Source: Thermobifida fusca NBRC 14071 = JCM 3263
GTDB taxonomy: Bacteria > Actinomycetota > Actinomycetes > Streptosporangiales > Streptosporangiaceae
NCBI RefSeq assembly: GCF_001592045.1
Contig: NZ_BCWB01000024.1
Location: forward strand, 1-64,000
Direction: 5' to 3'
Length of the DNA stretch: 64,000 bases
The position numbers and the translations under genes were made by a program. This document shows positions 33,558-41,470 of the stretch, piece by piece. Positions within the stretch are counted from its first letter, which is position 1. Each line of letters opens with the position of its first letter. The notes below the pieces were generated by a model that saw only the letters and a program-made list of their open reading frames with translations, did not search any database and was not told the origin of the DNA.

Positions 33558-34397
33558 TTACGCGATGAGGTTTTTCAGGTAGGCCACCGACCTTTGCGGG
33601 GTCTCCGCGGCACTACATGTGTGCCCGAAAATCCCCACATACCGTTGGACGACCTTTGGGTCTTCCAGATACAGATCGTCGGTGGCGGTTTCCAGGTACA
33701 CCATCGGTGGATCTGCTGGGTCCTGGAAATCTAGGATCATGAAACTGCCATCGATCGCCGCGTGAGCGCCGAAGCTGTCTCGCACCACCTGAATGTCAAC
33801 ATTCGGCCGAGCTGCCATATCGATAAGGCGCTGGATCTGAGCGGTCATCACTTCCCGGCCGCCCACCTGCTTACGCAGCGCGGCTTCATCAATGAGCGCC
33901 CACAAGTACAGGGGATCGTCCCCTTCTAGCACTTGCTGGCGGCGCATCCGCCCGGCGACCTTCCGGGTAATGTCGTCGCCGTCCATGACGCGGCCGCTTC
34001 TCATGACGGCCGCCGCATAGTCTGGGGTTTGCAGCAGGCCCGGGATGAGCAGCGCCTCGTAGGTACGGATCATGCTCGCCCCAGCCTCGAAGTCCGCAAG
34101 GCCGCCACGGAGCACATCCCGGTATTCCACCCACCAGCCGCGCACACGGGACTCTCGGGTAAGGTTAATGACCGCTTCCCGCATTTCCGGGGACAGCTCA
34201 TACACCTCGGCGAGGTCCTGCATGTCACGCGGGGACGGGCGTTTCCATTCGTTGCGCTCCATGCGTGACAGCTTCCCGGAGGGCCAGTCAAGTCTGCGGC
34301 TGACCTCGTCAATCGTCAGTCCGCGTTCTTCGCGCATTTTCCGCAGCAGCGCTGACAGCCGCCTGCGGCGCGCGCTGGGGCTGTACCTTCCGGCCAT
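33558..34397 (-). CDS. XRE regulator with DUF5753 domain (WhiJ-like)
   Basis: 279 residues from the ATG at 34397 with GGAGGAGGTGA upstream; the frame is open earlier but without an RBS. HTH at about residues 10-65 (LSALLRKMREERGLTIDEVS, WPSGKLSRMERNEWKRPSPR). DUF5753 domain from about 90 to the end (ASMIRTYEALLIPGLLQTPD, DYAAAVMRSGR, VYLETATDDLYLEDPKVVQR). WhiJ-type regulators with DUF397 partners control development and secondary metabolism in Streptomyces. Placed on the element facing away from the RiPP genes, a candidate local regulator of them. Confidence 0.92.
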   Translation of the reverse strand: MAGRYSPSARRRRLSALLRKMREERGLTIDEVSRRLDWPSGKLSRMERNEWKRPSPRDMQDLAEVYELSPEMREAVINLTRESRVRGWWVEYRDVLRGGLADFEAGASMIRTYEALLIPGLLQTPDYAAAVMRSGRVMDGDDITRKVAGRMRRQQVLEGDDPLYLWALIDEAALRKQVGGREVMTAQIQRLIDMAARPNVDIQVVRDSFGAHAAIDGSFMILDFQDPADPPMVYLETATDDLYLEDPKVVQRYVGIFGHTCSAAETPQRSVAYLKNLIA

Positions 34398-34473
34398 GCG
34401 GGTCACCTCCTCCTGCCTGGCGTGATCATAAGCCACGGCAAGGAAGCCGACATATCGGTCACATGATATTCGC

Positions 34474-34494
34474 ATCTTGATTTTCTAAAGATGT
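34474..34494. promoter_or_regulatory. Small dyad in the divergent region upstream of the WhiJ-like gene
   Basis: CATCTT (34474-34479) and AAGATG (34489-34494) around an AT-rich 9-nt centre, between the XRE/DUF5753 gene and the plus-strand genes. Possible operator; short, so weak evidence. Confidence 0.3.
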
Positions 34495-34573
34495 GCATCG
34501 CATTATGACAGTAAGCATTCATCCGCATGGGCTTGGGCTGTGCAGCCCTCTAGCCCCGTAGGGGTAGGCAACC

Positions 34574-34945
34574 ATGATCTTGAACGCTAAAGGGTCTCCT
34601 CCGCGCCGGAGGCCACTTTCACGTAACCGATCCCATCCTCGGCATGTTTGGCCTGACCAGCCAGAACAGTCCGCGGCCCATTTCGAAGCTCGAAACCCTG
34701 GCTCGTTTTGCGTATGGGTGCCCCATGAAGGGGTGTTCCGCGTCTGGGTGCATAGAGACCACCTCATTCATGGACCTGTGGTCGCCCCCGACCTCAACTA
34801 TCTCGAGGCCGCCCTACGCGGGCGTGTTCCCGACGTGCACCTGAACGTCGCCACCCCACCGGAACAGGCCGACACCCAGCTCACCGCCAAGCTCACCGTC
34901 TACATCCGCGCCTACCTGACCCAGCGCAGCAAGCACGCCGACTAG
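34574..34945 (+). CDS. Hypothetical protein of the WhiJ-like locus
   Basis: Up to 123 residues. The first about 40 (MILNAKGSPPRRRPLSRNRS) look non-protein-like, so the true start may be downstream. The remainder has a plausible fold: SFCVWVPHEGVFRVWVHRDH, NYLEAALRGRVPDVHLNVAT. No family recognised. It precedes the HATPase gene by 63 bp on the same strand and is probably in the transcript that leads into thfBAM. Confidence 0.5.
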   Translation: MILNAKGSPPRRRPLSRNRSHPRHVWPDQPEQSAAHFEARNPGSFCVWVPHEGVFRVWVHRDHLIHGPVVAPDLNYLEAALRGRVPDVHLNVATPPEQADTQLTAKLTVYIRAYLTQRSKHAD

Positions 34946-35008
34946 CCCCCTGCAATGCAAGACTGCCCGGCTTGAGACGGAGGCTGAGGCAGTCCCCGAG
35001 GGAGAACC

Positions 35009-35446
35009 ATGCACGCAGAAAAACGTCTGCCCGCCTGTCTCCACAGTGTTGCCGCCGCACGGGCATGGGTGTCCCGCATTCTCGACGGGTATCCCGAAGA
35101 CGTGACCGAGACCGTAACCCTGTGCGTATCGGAAGCGGTCACCAACGCCATCCGATACTCCCGCAGCAGCCTGCCACGAGAAGGCGGAAATCTCGGCGAG
35201 GTCATCCTTCGCCTACACAACCTGCCCGGCTGTCCTCTCTACGTGGAGGTGCAGGATGAGGGCCCGCTCACCCCCAGTAGCCGCCCTCACGTCGTGGACG
35301 GCAGTGGCCCTCTGGCTGAACATGGCCGTGGCATGTGGCTGATCAGCACGCTGGCCAAACAGTGGACAGTCATGTCAGAGGAAAGCGCCACCCTGCTGAG
35401 TATGGCCTTCAACACCATGCCCTCCACCGGGAGGGCTGAGCCATGA
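35009..35446 (+). CDS. ATP-binding protein of the RsbW/anti-sigma HATPase type
   Basis: 145 residues with a GHKL/HATPase_c_2 fold: N-box TLCVSEAVTNAIRYSRS, G1-box VEVQDEGPLTPSS, G2-like EHGRGMWLISTLAKQWTV. Such single-domain kinases are anti-sigma-like regulators and are recurring partners of DUF397/DUF5753 loci in actinobacteria. ATG at 35009. Its stop overlaps the thfB start (ATGA at 35443-35446), so it is translationally coupled to the RiPP operon, suggesting it regulates or belongs with it. Confidence 0.88.
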   Translation: MHAEKRLPACLHSVAAARAWVSRILDGYPEDVTETVTLCVSEAVTNAIRYSRSSLPREGGNLGEVILRLHNLPGCPLYVEVQDEGPLTPSSRPHVVDGSGPLAEHGRGMWLISTLAKQWTVMSEESATLLSMAFNTMPSTGRAEP

Positions 35447-36393
35447 CCGTTCTCATCCTCACCAACCCGTTTGACATCACCGCTGACGACGTAATCCTGC
35501 GGCTCACCGAGCGTGGCGTACCCGTCGTCCGCTTGGACCCAGCCGATTTCCCCCAACAGGTGGTGCTGCACTCCGAAATCGGTGGCAACGGATGGACAGG
35601 CACACTTACCACCCCGCACCGCATTCTCGACCTGTCCACGGTGACCGGCATCTGGTATCGCAGGCCCAGGAAATTCCGCCTACCCGCCCAGATGAGTCAA
35701 GCCGAGTACGAGTTCGCGGCCACTGAGGCCCGCCGCGGCTTCGGTGGAATCATCAACAGCCTGACCGGCTGGATCAACCACCCTTCAGCGATCGGCCGCG
35801 CCGAATACAAGCCCTACCAGCTCCACCACGCGGTGCAAGCAGGGTTGAACGTGCCCCGAACCCTGATCACCAACGACCCTAAACAAGCCAAGGGGTGGTG
35901 TGCGCGGGTCGGCGACGTCGTCTACAAACCGCTTAGCGCCCCCTCGTGGTTGGAAAACGGCGACACGTATGTCGTCTTCACCACCCCGATCACCCCAGAC
36001 CAGTGGGGTGATCCTGCCATCGGCCGCACTGCTCATATGTTCCAGCAACGGCTGGATAAAGAGTTCGAGGTGCGTCTCACCATGGTGGATGGCAAGGCGT
36101 TTCCCGCGGCCATCCACGCCCACTCGGACGCGGCTCGTATCGACTGGCGATCCGACTACGATGCGCTAACCTACAGCATTCCCACCGTGCCACAGCGTGT
36201 TCTAACAGGGGCGCGTGACCTACTACGCCGTCTACATCTGCGCTACGCGGCCCTGGACTTTATCGTCTCCCCGGACGGCCGATGGCACTTTCTGGAGGTC
36301 AACCCCAATGGCCAGTACGGGTGGATCGAGGAGCACACCGGACAACCGATCAGCGACGCAATCGCTGACGCTCTCACAAGGAAGGAAAACTAA
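35443..36393 (+). CDS. thfB: ATP-grasp ligase of a graspetide (fuscimiditide) cluster
   Basis: 316 residues, family of ATP-grasp RiPP maturases (MvdD/TgmB-like, SAV_5884 type). N-terminal pre-ATP-grasp region (MTVLILTNPFDITADDVILR), lysine strand DVVYKPLSAPSWL, then FEVRLTMVDGKAFPAAIH and the Mg/ATP site ALDFIVSPDGRWHFLEVNPN. It activates side-chain carboxylates of the precursor as acyl phosphates and joins them to Thr hydroxyls (ester crosslinks). Its stop overlaps the thfA start (TAATG). The ligase-precursor-PIMT arrangement matches the fuscimiditide locus published for T. fusca; I assign the symbol from that knowledge. Confidence 0.9.
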   Translation: MTVLILTNPFDITADDVILRLTERGVPVVRLDPADFPQQVVLHSEIGGNGWTGTLTTPHRILDLSTVTGIWYRRPRKFRLPAQMSQAEYEFAATEARRGFGGIINSLTGWINHPSAIGRAEYKPYQLHHAVQAGLNVPRTLITNDPKQAKGWCARVGDVVYKPLSAPSWLENGDTYVVFTTPITPDQWGDPAIGRTAHMFQQRLDKEFEVRLTMVDGKAFPAAIHAHSDAARIDWRSDYDALTYSIPTVPQRVLTGARDLLRRLHLRYAALDFIVSPDGRWHFLEVNPNGQYGWIEEHTGQPISDAIADALTRKEN

Positions 36394-36662
36394 TGTCGAC
36401 AGCGGTCACCGACGCCTTCCCGCTTGGCAGGGACGAGAACAGAAACGACCAAGTCACCGAGTGGCGCCCGTTCGGAATGCGGTACGGCGTACAGCCCACG
36501 CCTATCCCTGTCCCCCTCAGCGACACCAAGTATGATCCCGACCAGCAGGTCCTCGTGGTGGCAGACGGCCAGCCGTGCGCGAAAATCGAAAGAGCCGGCA
36601 CCATGAGAGTCACCTATCCCGACGGCCAGAAGCCGGGGCAGAGCGACGTGGAAAAAGACTAG
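36393..36662 (+). CDS. thfA: Graspetide precursor peptide (fuscimiditide precursor)
   Basis: 89 residues. The leader contains EWRPFGMRYGVQPTPIPVPL, which resembles the conserved recognition segment of ATP-grasp RiPP precursors. The C-terminal 22 residues (68-89) are the likely core, with acceptor Thr70 and Thr74, donor Asp85, Glu87 and Asp89, and the loop Pro76-Asp77-Gly78. Two Thr-to-acid esters would give a stem-loop; Asp77-Gly78 is the expected aspartimide site for the PIMT homologue. As I recall, this agrees with the reported fuscimiditide chemistry. Translation is coupled to thfB by a TAATG overlap. Confidence 0.9.
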   Translation: MSTAVTDAFPLGRDENRNDQVTEWRPFGMRYGVQPTPIPVPLSDTKYDPDQQVLVVADGQPCAKIERAGTMRVTYPDGQKPGQSDVEKD

Positions 36663-36667
36663 GGCTG

Positions 36668-37798
36668 ATGACCACACAGCACACCTCATCGCCGCGTGCG
36701 CTAGCCGACAAGCTGGCACACGACGGCAAGCTGCGGGACCCCGCCTGGATTAAGGCCTTCGCTTCGATCCCCCGGCACCTGTTCCTGCCCCACATCTACC
36801 AGCCACACCCCGACGGCGGGTTTACTCTCGCCTCCACCCCTGAAGAGCTGGCCTACCAAGACGAGGGGTGGACCACCCAAATCAACGGGACCTTCCCCAC
36901 CCCCAAGGATGGGGAACCCATCCAAGGACAGCCCACCTCCTCCAGCTCAGCGCCTGGGCTCATGGCGGTCATGCTGGAAGCCCTCGATGTGACCGACGGT
37001 GTGCGGGTACTGGAAGTGGGCACAGGAACCGGATACAACGCCGCACTGCTCTGCCACCGGCTTGGCGACCAGCACGTGGTCACTGTCGAAGTAGACCCCG
37101 TACTGGCTGAACAGGCCCAACAGCGGCTCGCAGAAGTCGGCTACCGGCCCATCGTGCACGTGGGAGATGGTGCAGATGGGTATCCCCCAGGCGCCCCCTA
37201 TGACCGAGTGATCGTCACCTGTGCACTGACCTCCCTGCCGTGGAAGCTGATAGAGCAAACTCGGCAAGGCGGGGTGTTGGTGGTCCCAGTGTGGCGTGGC
37301 CATCTTCCCGCTGGACTGATGCTACGACTCACCGCAACCGGCGGCAGTCTCGCGCGCGGCCAGGTGCTTGACGCCTACGGCGGGTTCATGCCGGCCCGGA
37401 ACACGCCACCTGCGGACGCCGTGCAACTGCTCCACCGCCACCAAGCAGCCGCGGATGAAGGTGGCACGGCACGAACCACCAGCCTCACCACGGGCACAAG
37501 CGGGGAACCATGGGCGTGGTTTGCTGCCCTTGTCGTGCCTGACGCCGTCTCCTTGGGGACCATCCACGACGACGGGCCTCCGCGCCACTGGCTGCTCACC
37601 GAAGACTCCTGGTGCTATCTCACCCCTGATGGGCGTGTCGTCCAAGGCGGACGGCGCCACCTATGGGATGAGATAGAAGCCGCCCACAGCACATGGGAAC
37701 AACTCGGCCAACCAGCACGGCACCAATGTCAGGTCATCATCGACCCTGACGGCGCCCGGCTCACCTATCAAGGTCGGGAATGGCCGATCCTGCTCTAA
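36668..37798 (+). CDS. thfM: PIMT-like methyltransferase of the graspetide cluster
   Basis: 376 residues from the ATG at 36668, 5 bp after the thfA stop. The N-terminal about 210 residues are a protein-L-isoaspartate O-methyltransferase fold: QPTSSSSAPGLMAVMLEALD substrate loop, SAM motif VLEVGTGTGYNAALLC, HVGDGADGYPPGAPYDRVIV. The C-terminal about 165 residues are an extension not found in housekeeping PIMT. The homologue in this family methylates a normal Asp of the crosslinked peptide, which cyclises to a stable aspartimide, rather than repairing isoaspartate. Belongs to the methyltransferase type associated with ATP-grasp peptides. Confidence 0.9.
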   Translation: MTTQHTSSPRALADKLAHDGKLRDPAWIKAFASIPRHLFLPHIYQPHPDGGFTLASTPEELAYQDEGWTTQINGTFPTPKDGEPIQGQPTSSSSAPGLMAVMLEALDVTDGVRVLEVGTGTGYNAALLCHRLGDQHVVTVEVDPVLAEQAQQRLAEVGYRPIVHVGDGADGYPPGAPYDRVIVTCALTSLPWKLIEQTRQGGVLVVPVWRGHLPAGLMLRLTATGGSLARGQVLDAYGGFMPARNTPPADAVQLLHRHQAAADEGGTARTTSLTTGTSGEPWAWFAALVVPDAVSLGTIHDDGPPRHWLLTEDSWCYLTPDGRVVQGGRRHLWDEIEAAHSTWEQLGQPARHQCQVIIDPDGARLTYQGREWPILL

Positions 37799-37811
37799 CC
37801 CGAATCCGGGC

Positions 37812-37846
37812 TGAACCCCTGAATTTCCCGGGAGTTCAACTTTTTT
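37812..37846 (+). terminator. Probable terminator of the thfBAM operon
   Basis: TGAAC (37812-37816) pairs with GTTCA (37834-37838), with partial CCC/GGG pairing inside, followed by AC and six T (37841-37846). It lies 14 bp after the thfM stop. The stem is imperfect but the T-tract is clear. Confidence 0.55.
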
Positions 37847-37972
37847 ACATGCTTGGCGAGGCACGAGGGCCGGTGAATACGCCATGGCAACGACCGGTTC
37901 AGGGTGTAGGGCCTGGGCGAGCAGATGGTGCTGCGGCCAGTGGAGAGTGACGGTCGAGTAGGGGGCAGGACG

Positions 37973-38244
37973 GGACCATCCCCGCATGCGCGGGGAGCAC
38001 AAATAGAACCGCCGCTCTGGCCTCATCCGGAATGGACCATCCCCGCATGCTCGGGGAGCACTATAAGCGCGCTCCCCGAGCACGAGGACGACGGGGACCA
38101 TCCCCGCATGCGCAGGGAGCACACTCAGGGTGTTGCGGCCTGCACGCTCTGTGCGGGACCATCCCCGCATGCGCGGGGAGCACTTACCCAGCGCAGACTT
38201 AATCTGGCTGGGCAGCGGACCATCCCCGCATGCGCGGGGAGCAC
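37973..38244 (-). CRISPR. Type I-E-like CRISPR array (5 repeats, 4 spacers)
   Basis: Repeats of 28 nt (GGACCATCCCCG + CATGCGCGGGGAGCAC as written) at 37973-38000, 38034-38061, 38095-38122, 38156-38183 and 38217-38244; spacers are all 33 nt. Repeat 2 (GCTCGGGG) and repeat 3 (GCGCAGGG) have one substitution each. The reverse complement begins GTGCTCCCCGCGCATGCG, the type I-E form. By analogy with the left array the leader is at the right, so transcription should run leftward. The array lies inside the integrated element and has no adjacent cas genes; it would depend on Cascade encoded elsewhere. Confidence 0.95.
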
Positions 38245-38586
38245 CCTAAACGACCTGCAACTTTACCAGCGTGCAGCACCAATTTCATTCACTTCCGAAA
38301 AGAAGACCAAGCTCCCCAATAAGAAAATTTGGCCCAACAGGCATGGAGCATCAGGACAGAGTCGTCTCGCATAGCAATGAAACCACCGATGTGAGAAGCC
38401 TTCAGCACAAAGCCATTCCTCAGGCGTAGAAAACCCTCACCGCACATCCCACAGGTCCCCCTACGGACACGACGACAGTCCTGCACACCGACTAGAGCCC
38501 ACGCGATCCCACCACTCCCCTTTACAGAGCTGGACAGAGCAGGTTCCGCGCCTGTTGGTAAGCCGACGGCCGCCAAGCAGAAAGAA
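38245..38586 (-). promoter_or_regulatory. Leader-like region between the CRISPR array and the arc terminator
   Basis: Non-coding, identical to 30318-30659. The part nearest the array is AT-richer (CACCAATTTCATTCACTTCC, CCAATAAGAAAATTTGGCCC), as in CRISPR leaders, and on the minus strand would hold the crRNA promoter. A 95-codon ORF on the minus strand here resembles no family and is not called. Leader function is inferred from array polarity. Confidence 0.5.
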
Positions 38587-38614
38587 GGGCCTGCCGGGGA
38601 TGTCCGGCAGGCCC
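38587..38614 (-). terminator. Rho-independent terminator of arc
   Basis: GGGCCTGCCGG (38587-38597) and CCGGCAGGCCC (38604-38614), perfect 11-bp stem with a 6-nt loop, followed on the minus strand by TTCTTTCT. It lies 13 bp after the arc stop codon. Confidence 0.85.
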
Positions 38615-38627
38615 ACCAAGTCGCTTG

Positions 38628-40382
38628 TTACAGGTACTGGCCAGTGTTGGCCACGGTGTCGATGGAACGACCAGCGTCGGCGCCCTTCTTGCCCGACACC
38701 AGAGTCCGGATGTAGACGATCCGCTCGCCCTTCTTACCGGAGATACGCGCCCAGTCGTCAGGGTTGGTGGTGTTGGGCAGGTCCTCGTTCTCGCTGAACT
38801 CGTCCACGCACGCCTGGAGCAGGTGGGAGACCCGCAGGCCCTTGGAACCGTTCTCCAGGTAGTCCTTGATCGCCATCTTCTTGGCCCGGTCCACGATGTT
38901 CTGGATCATGGCACCGGAGTTGAAGTCCTTGAAGTAGAGGACTTCCTTGTCACCGTTGGCGTAGGTGACTTCCAGGAAGCGGTTCTCCTCGGTCTCCGCG
39001 TACATCCGCTCGACCACCCGCTGGATCATCGCGTTGACGGTCGCGGTGGGCGAACCGCCGTGCTCTGCAAGGTCGTCCGGGTGCAGCGGCAGGTCGGGGG
39101 TGATGTACTTGGAGAAGATGTCCCGGGCTGCTTCAGCGTCGGGCCGCTCGATCTTGATCTTGACGTCCAAACGTCCCGGGCGCAGGATCGCCGGGTCGAT
39201 CATGTCTTCACGGTTGGACGCGCCGATCACGATGACGTTCTCGAGTCCTTCAACACCGTCGATCTCGCTGAGCAGCTGCGGGACGATGGTGTTCTCGACG
39301 TCGCTGGACACGCCCGAGCCGCGGGTACGGAAGATGGAGTCCATCTCGTCGAAGAACACGATCACCGGCGTGCCTTCGCTGGCCTTCTCTCGGGCGCGTT
39401 GGAAAACCAGCCGGATGTGCCGTTCGGTTTCTCCGACGTACTTGTTGAGCAGCTCGGGGCCTTTGATGTTGAGGAAGAAGCTCTTGCCGACATCGCGGCC
39501 GGTCTTCTCCGCGACCTGCTTGGCCAAAGAGTTGGCGACCGCCTTGGCGATGAGGGTCTTACCGCATCCGGGCGGCCCGTACAGGAGCACGCCCTTGGGC
39601 GGACGCAGCTTGTGTTCGCGGAACAGCTCCTTGTGCAGGTAGGGCAGTTCCACTGCGTCGCGGATCATTTCGATCTGCCCGTTGAGGCCGCCGATGTCGC
39701 TGTAGGAGATGTCGGGGACCTCCTCCAGGATCAGCTCCTCGACCTCGGCCTTGGGGATGCGTTCGTAGACGTATCCCGACCGGGGCTCCAACAGCAGGGA
39801 GTCGCCGGCGCGCAGCGGTTCGTCGCGCAGCGGTTCGGCGATCCGCACGATCCGCTCCTCGTCGTGGTTGGAGATGACGAGGACACGCTCGCCGTCCTCA
39901 AGGATCTCCTTGAGCATGACGACTTCGCCGACAGTCTCGTACGACGAGGCTTCGACAACGTTGAACGCCTCGTTCAACATCACTTCCTGGCCTGGGCGCA
40001 ACTCGTCGACGTTGACTGACGGGCTCACGTTGACCCGCATCTTGCGGCCATTGGTGAAGATCTCGACCGTTCCGTCGTCGCGGGCTCTGAGGAAAACTCC
40101 GAACCCGGAGGGCGGCTGGGAGAGGCGGTCGACCTCCTCCTTGAGGGCCACGATCTGGTCACGGGCTTCCTTCAAAGCCGAGACCAGCCGCTCGTTCTTG
40201 GCGTTTGCTGCTGCCAGAGCGGTCTGGGCTTCCTGGAGCCGGTCTTCAAGCAGCCGCACGTGCCGAGGGGAGTCGGCGAGCTTGCGCCGCAGGACGCTGA
40301 GCTCCTTTTCCAGGTAGGAGACCTGAGCCACGAGTTCGTCACGGTCGCGCTCTGCATGACGCTCGTCATCGCGATCGGCCAC
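38628..40382 (-). CDS. arc: Proteasome-associated AAA ATPase ARC (Mpa)
   Basis: 584 residues from a GTG at 40382 with GGGAGG 8 nt upstream; an in-frame GTG three codons earlier is less well placed. Order: N-terminal coiled coil that binds Pup (about residues 15-75, [20 protein letters not shown]), tandem OB domains, AAA module with Walker [17 protein letters not shown], Walker [13 protein letters not shown], then [20 protein letters not shown]. The C-terminus ends GQYL, the penultimate-Tyr tail that opens the 20S gate. It unfolds pupylated proteins. Its last 99 bp are duplicated at 30701-30799 and serve as the insertion target of the element. Confidence 0.97.
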   Translation of the reverse strand: MADRDDERHAERDRDELVAQVSYLEKELSVLRRKLADSPRHVRLLEDRLQEAQTALAAANAKNERLVSALKEARDQIVALKEEVDRLSQPPSGFGVFLRARDDGTVEIFTNGRKMRVNVSPSVNVDELRPGQEVMLNEAFNVVEASSYETVGEVVMLKEILEDGERVLVISNHDEERIVRIAEPLRDEPLRAGDSLLLEPRSGYVYERIPKAEVEELILEEVPDISYSDIGGLNGQIEMIRDAVELPYLHKELFREHKLRPPKGVLLYGPPGCGKTLIAKAVANSLAKQVAEKTGRDVGKSFFLNIKGPELLNKYVGETERHIRLVFQRAREKASEGTPVIVFFDEMDSIFRTRGSGVSSDVENTIVPQLLSEIDGVEGLENVIVIGASNREDMIDPAILRPGRLDVKIKIERPDAEAARDIFSKYITPDLPLHPDDLAEHGGSPTATVNAMIQRVVERMYAETEENRFLEVTYANGDKEVLYFKDFNSGAMIQNIVDRAKKMAIKDYLENGSKGLRVSHLLQACVDEFSENEDLPNTTNPDDWARISGKKGERIVYIRTLVSGKKGADAGRSIDTVANTGQYL

Positions 40383-40573
40383 GTCCGCCACCTCCCGTTA
40401 AGAGGAAAAATCTATTCGGGAGCCTACCTACCCAGGCCCCGTTCCTAACCTGCCGATCTTGGCGAGTGTGGGACAGGACACTCCCCTATCCGGCAAACAG
40501 CCAGGTCAGAGCGGGTGTTCAGGATGCGGCGTAATGAGAAAGTAACGTCGCCGGGTCAGTGGGCTGCTTTCTG

Positions 40574-41470
40574 CTACCCCTCCGGCTCGGCCTCGTAACC
40601 GCGGGCGGCGAGATAGTCCTCCCCGTAGGCGCCTTTAGCGGGGCGGCGGCGCCGTTCCGGTGCGGTCACGTTGTCGGCGAGCCTGCGGGCGAGGACCAGG
40701 AACCCGGTGTGTCCGATCATACGGTGGTCGGGGCGCACCGCCAGGCCTTCCACATGCCAGGTGCGCAGCATGGTTTCGAAGACGTACGGCTCATGGTAGG
40801 AGCCTTGTTCCCGCAGGCTTTCCACGATGCGGGACAACTGGGGTGTGGTTGCCACGTACACGCAGATCAGCCCGCCGGGGAGCAGCGCTTTGGTGACTTT
40901 TTCCAGGCACTCCCAGGGGGAGAGCATGTCGAGGACGACCCGGTCGAACTGGTCTTCGTCCAAAGCGTCTTGGAGGTCGCCCACGGTGAGCCGCCAGTGG
41001 CCGGGTTCGGCGCCGAAGAATCGGGTGACGTTCGTGCGGGCGATTTCCGCGAAGTCTGCGCGGCGTTCGTATGAGGAGACGTATCCGTGTTCTCCGACGG
41101 ACCGCAGCAGCCAGCAGGTCAGCGCTCCGGAGCCGACCCCGGCTTCCAGCACCCGTGCGCCGGGGAAGATGTCGGCTTGCGCGATGATCTGGGCAGCGTC
41201 TTTGGGGTAGACGATGGTGGCGCCGCGTTTCATCGAAAGCGTGAAGTCAGCCAGCAGCGGACGCAGCGCGACATAGGCGATGCCCGAGCTTGACGTCACG
41301 ACACTGCCTTCGGGGCGGCCGATCAGGTCGTCGTGGTCAAGCCGTCCCCGGTGGGTGTGGAATGCTGCCCCAGAGCGCAGGGTGATGGTGTGCATCCGTC
41401 CTTTGGGGTCGGTTAGTTGCACGATGTCGCCCTCGGCGAAAGGGCCGCGGCGGCCGTGAATGCCGGTCAC
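40574..41470 (-). CDS. trmI: tRNA (adenine-58-N1)-methyltransferase TrmI
   Basis: 298 residues from a GTG. N-terminal beta domain (GPFAEGDIVQLTDPKGRMHT), then a Rossmann methyltransferase with SAM motif GARVLEAGVGSGALTCWLLR and DRVVLDMLSPWECLEKV. It makes m1A58 in tRNA T-loops. trmI immediately upstream of arc on the same strand is the usual actinobacterial order; the gap here is 191 bp, so a separate arc promoter is possible. Confidence 0.94.
   Translation of the reverse strand: MTGIHGRRGPFAEGDIVQLTDPKGRMHTITLRSGAAFHTHRGRLDHDDLIGRPEGSVVTSSSGIAYVALRPLLADFTLSMKRGATIVYPKDAAQIIAQADIFPGARVLEAGVGSGALTCWLLRSVGEHGYVSSYERRADFAEIARTNVTRFFGAEPGHWRLTVGDLQDALDEDQFDRVVLDMLSPWECLEKVTKALLPGGLICVYVATTPQLSRIVESLREQGSYHEPYVFETMLRTWHVEGLAVRPDHRMIGHTGFLVLARRLADNVTAPERRRRPAKGAYGEDYLAARGYEAEPEG

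Larger units (their letters stand above)
30701..38726. mobile_element. Integrated element in the 3' end of arc, carrying a RiPP cluster and a CRISPR array
   Basis: The arc 3' end is intact at the right (38628-38726) and duplicated at the left (30701-30799). The integrase reading frame ends 51 bp from the left copy, with an excisionase-type HTH gene behind it, the usual order for site-specific integrative elements. Cargo is an XRE regulator, a DUF397/DUF5753/HATPase regulatory set, a graspetide cluster (thfBAM), and a five-repeat CRISPR array with a 383-bp leader-like region. The unit between equivalent points of the repeats is 7,927 bp. There is no replication or conjugation gene. Integration into arc is inferred from structure; the exact crossover inside the shared 99 bp cannot be fixed. 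Confidence 0.8.
38215..38726. repeat. 512-bp direct repeat, right copy
   Basis: Same sequence as 30288-30799. It begins 2 nt before the last CRISPR repeat and ends inside arc, exactly where the left copy meets element DNA. Interpreted as the element-supplied (attR-side) copy that restores the arc 3' end. Confidence 0.93.

Noticed and set aside
37880-37972. Further CRISPR repeats to the left of the five-repeat array
   Set aside because: The position where the next repeat would fall (about 37912-37939) shows no resemblance to the repeat.
38289-38576. 95-codon minus-strand ORF in the leader-like region, also at 30362-30649
   Set aside because: Identical in both copies only because the DNA is duplicated; it has no family and sits between a terminator and a CRISPR array.
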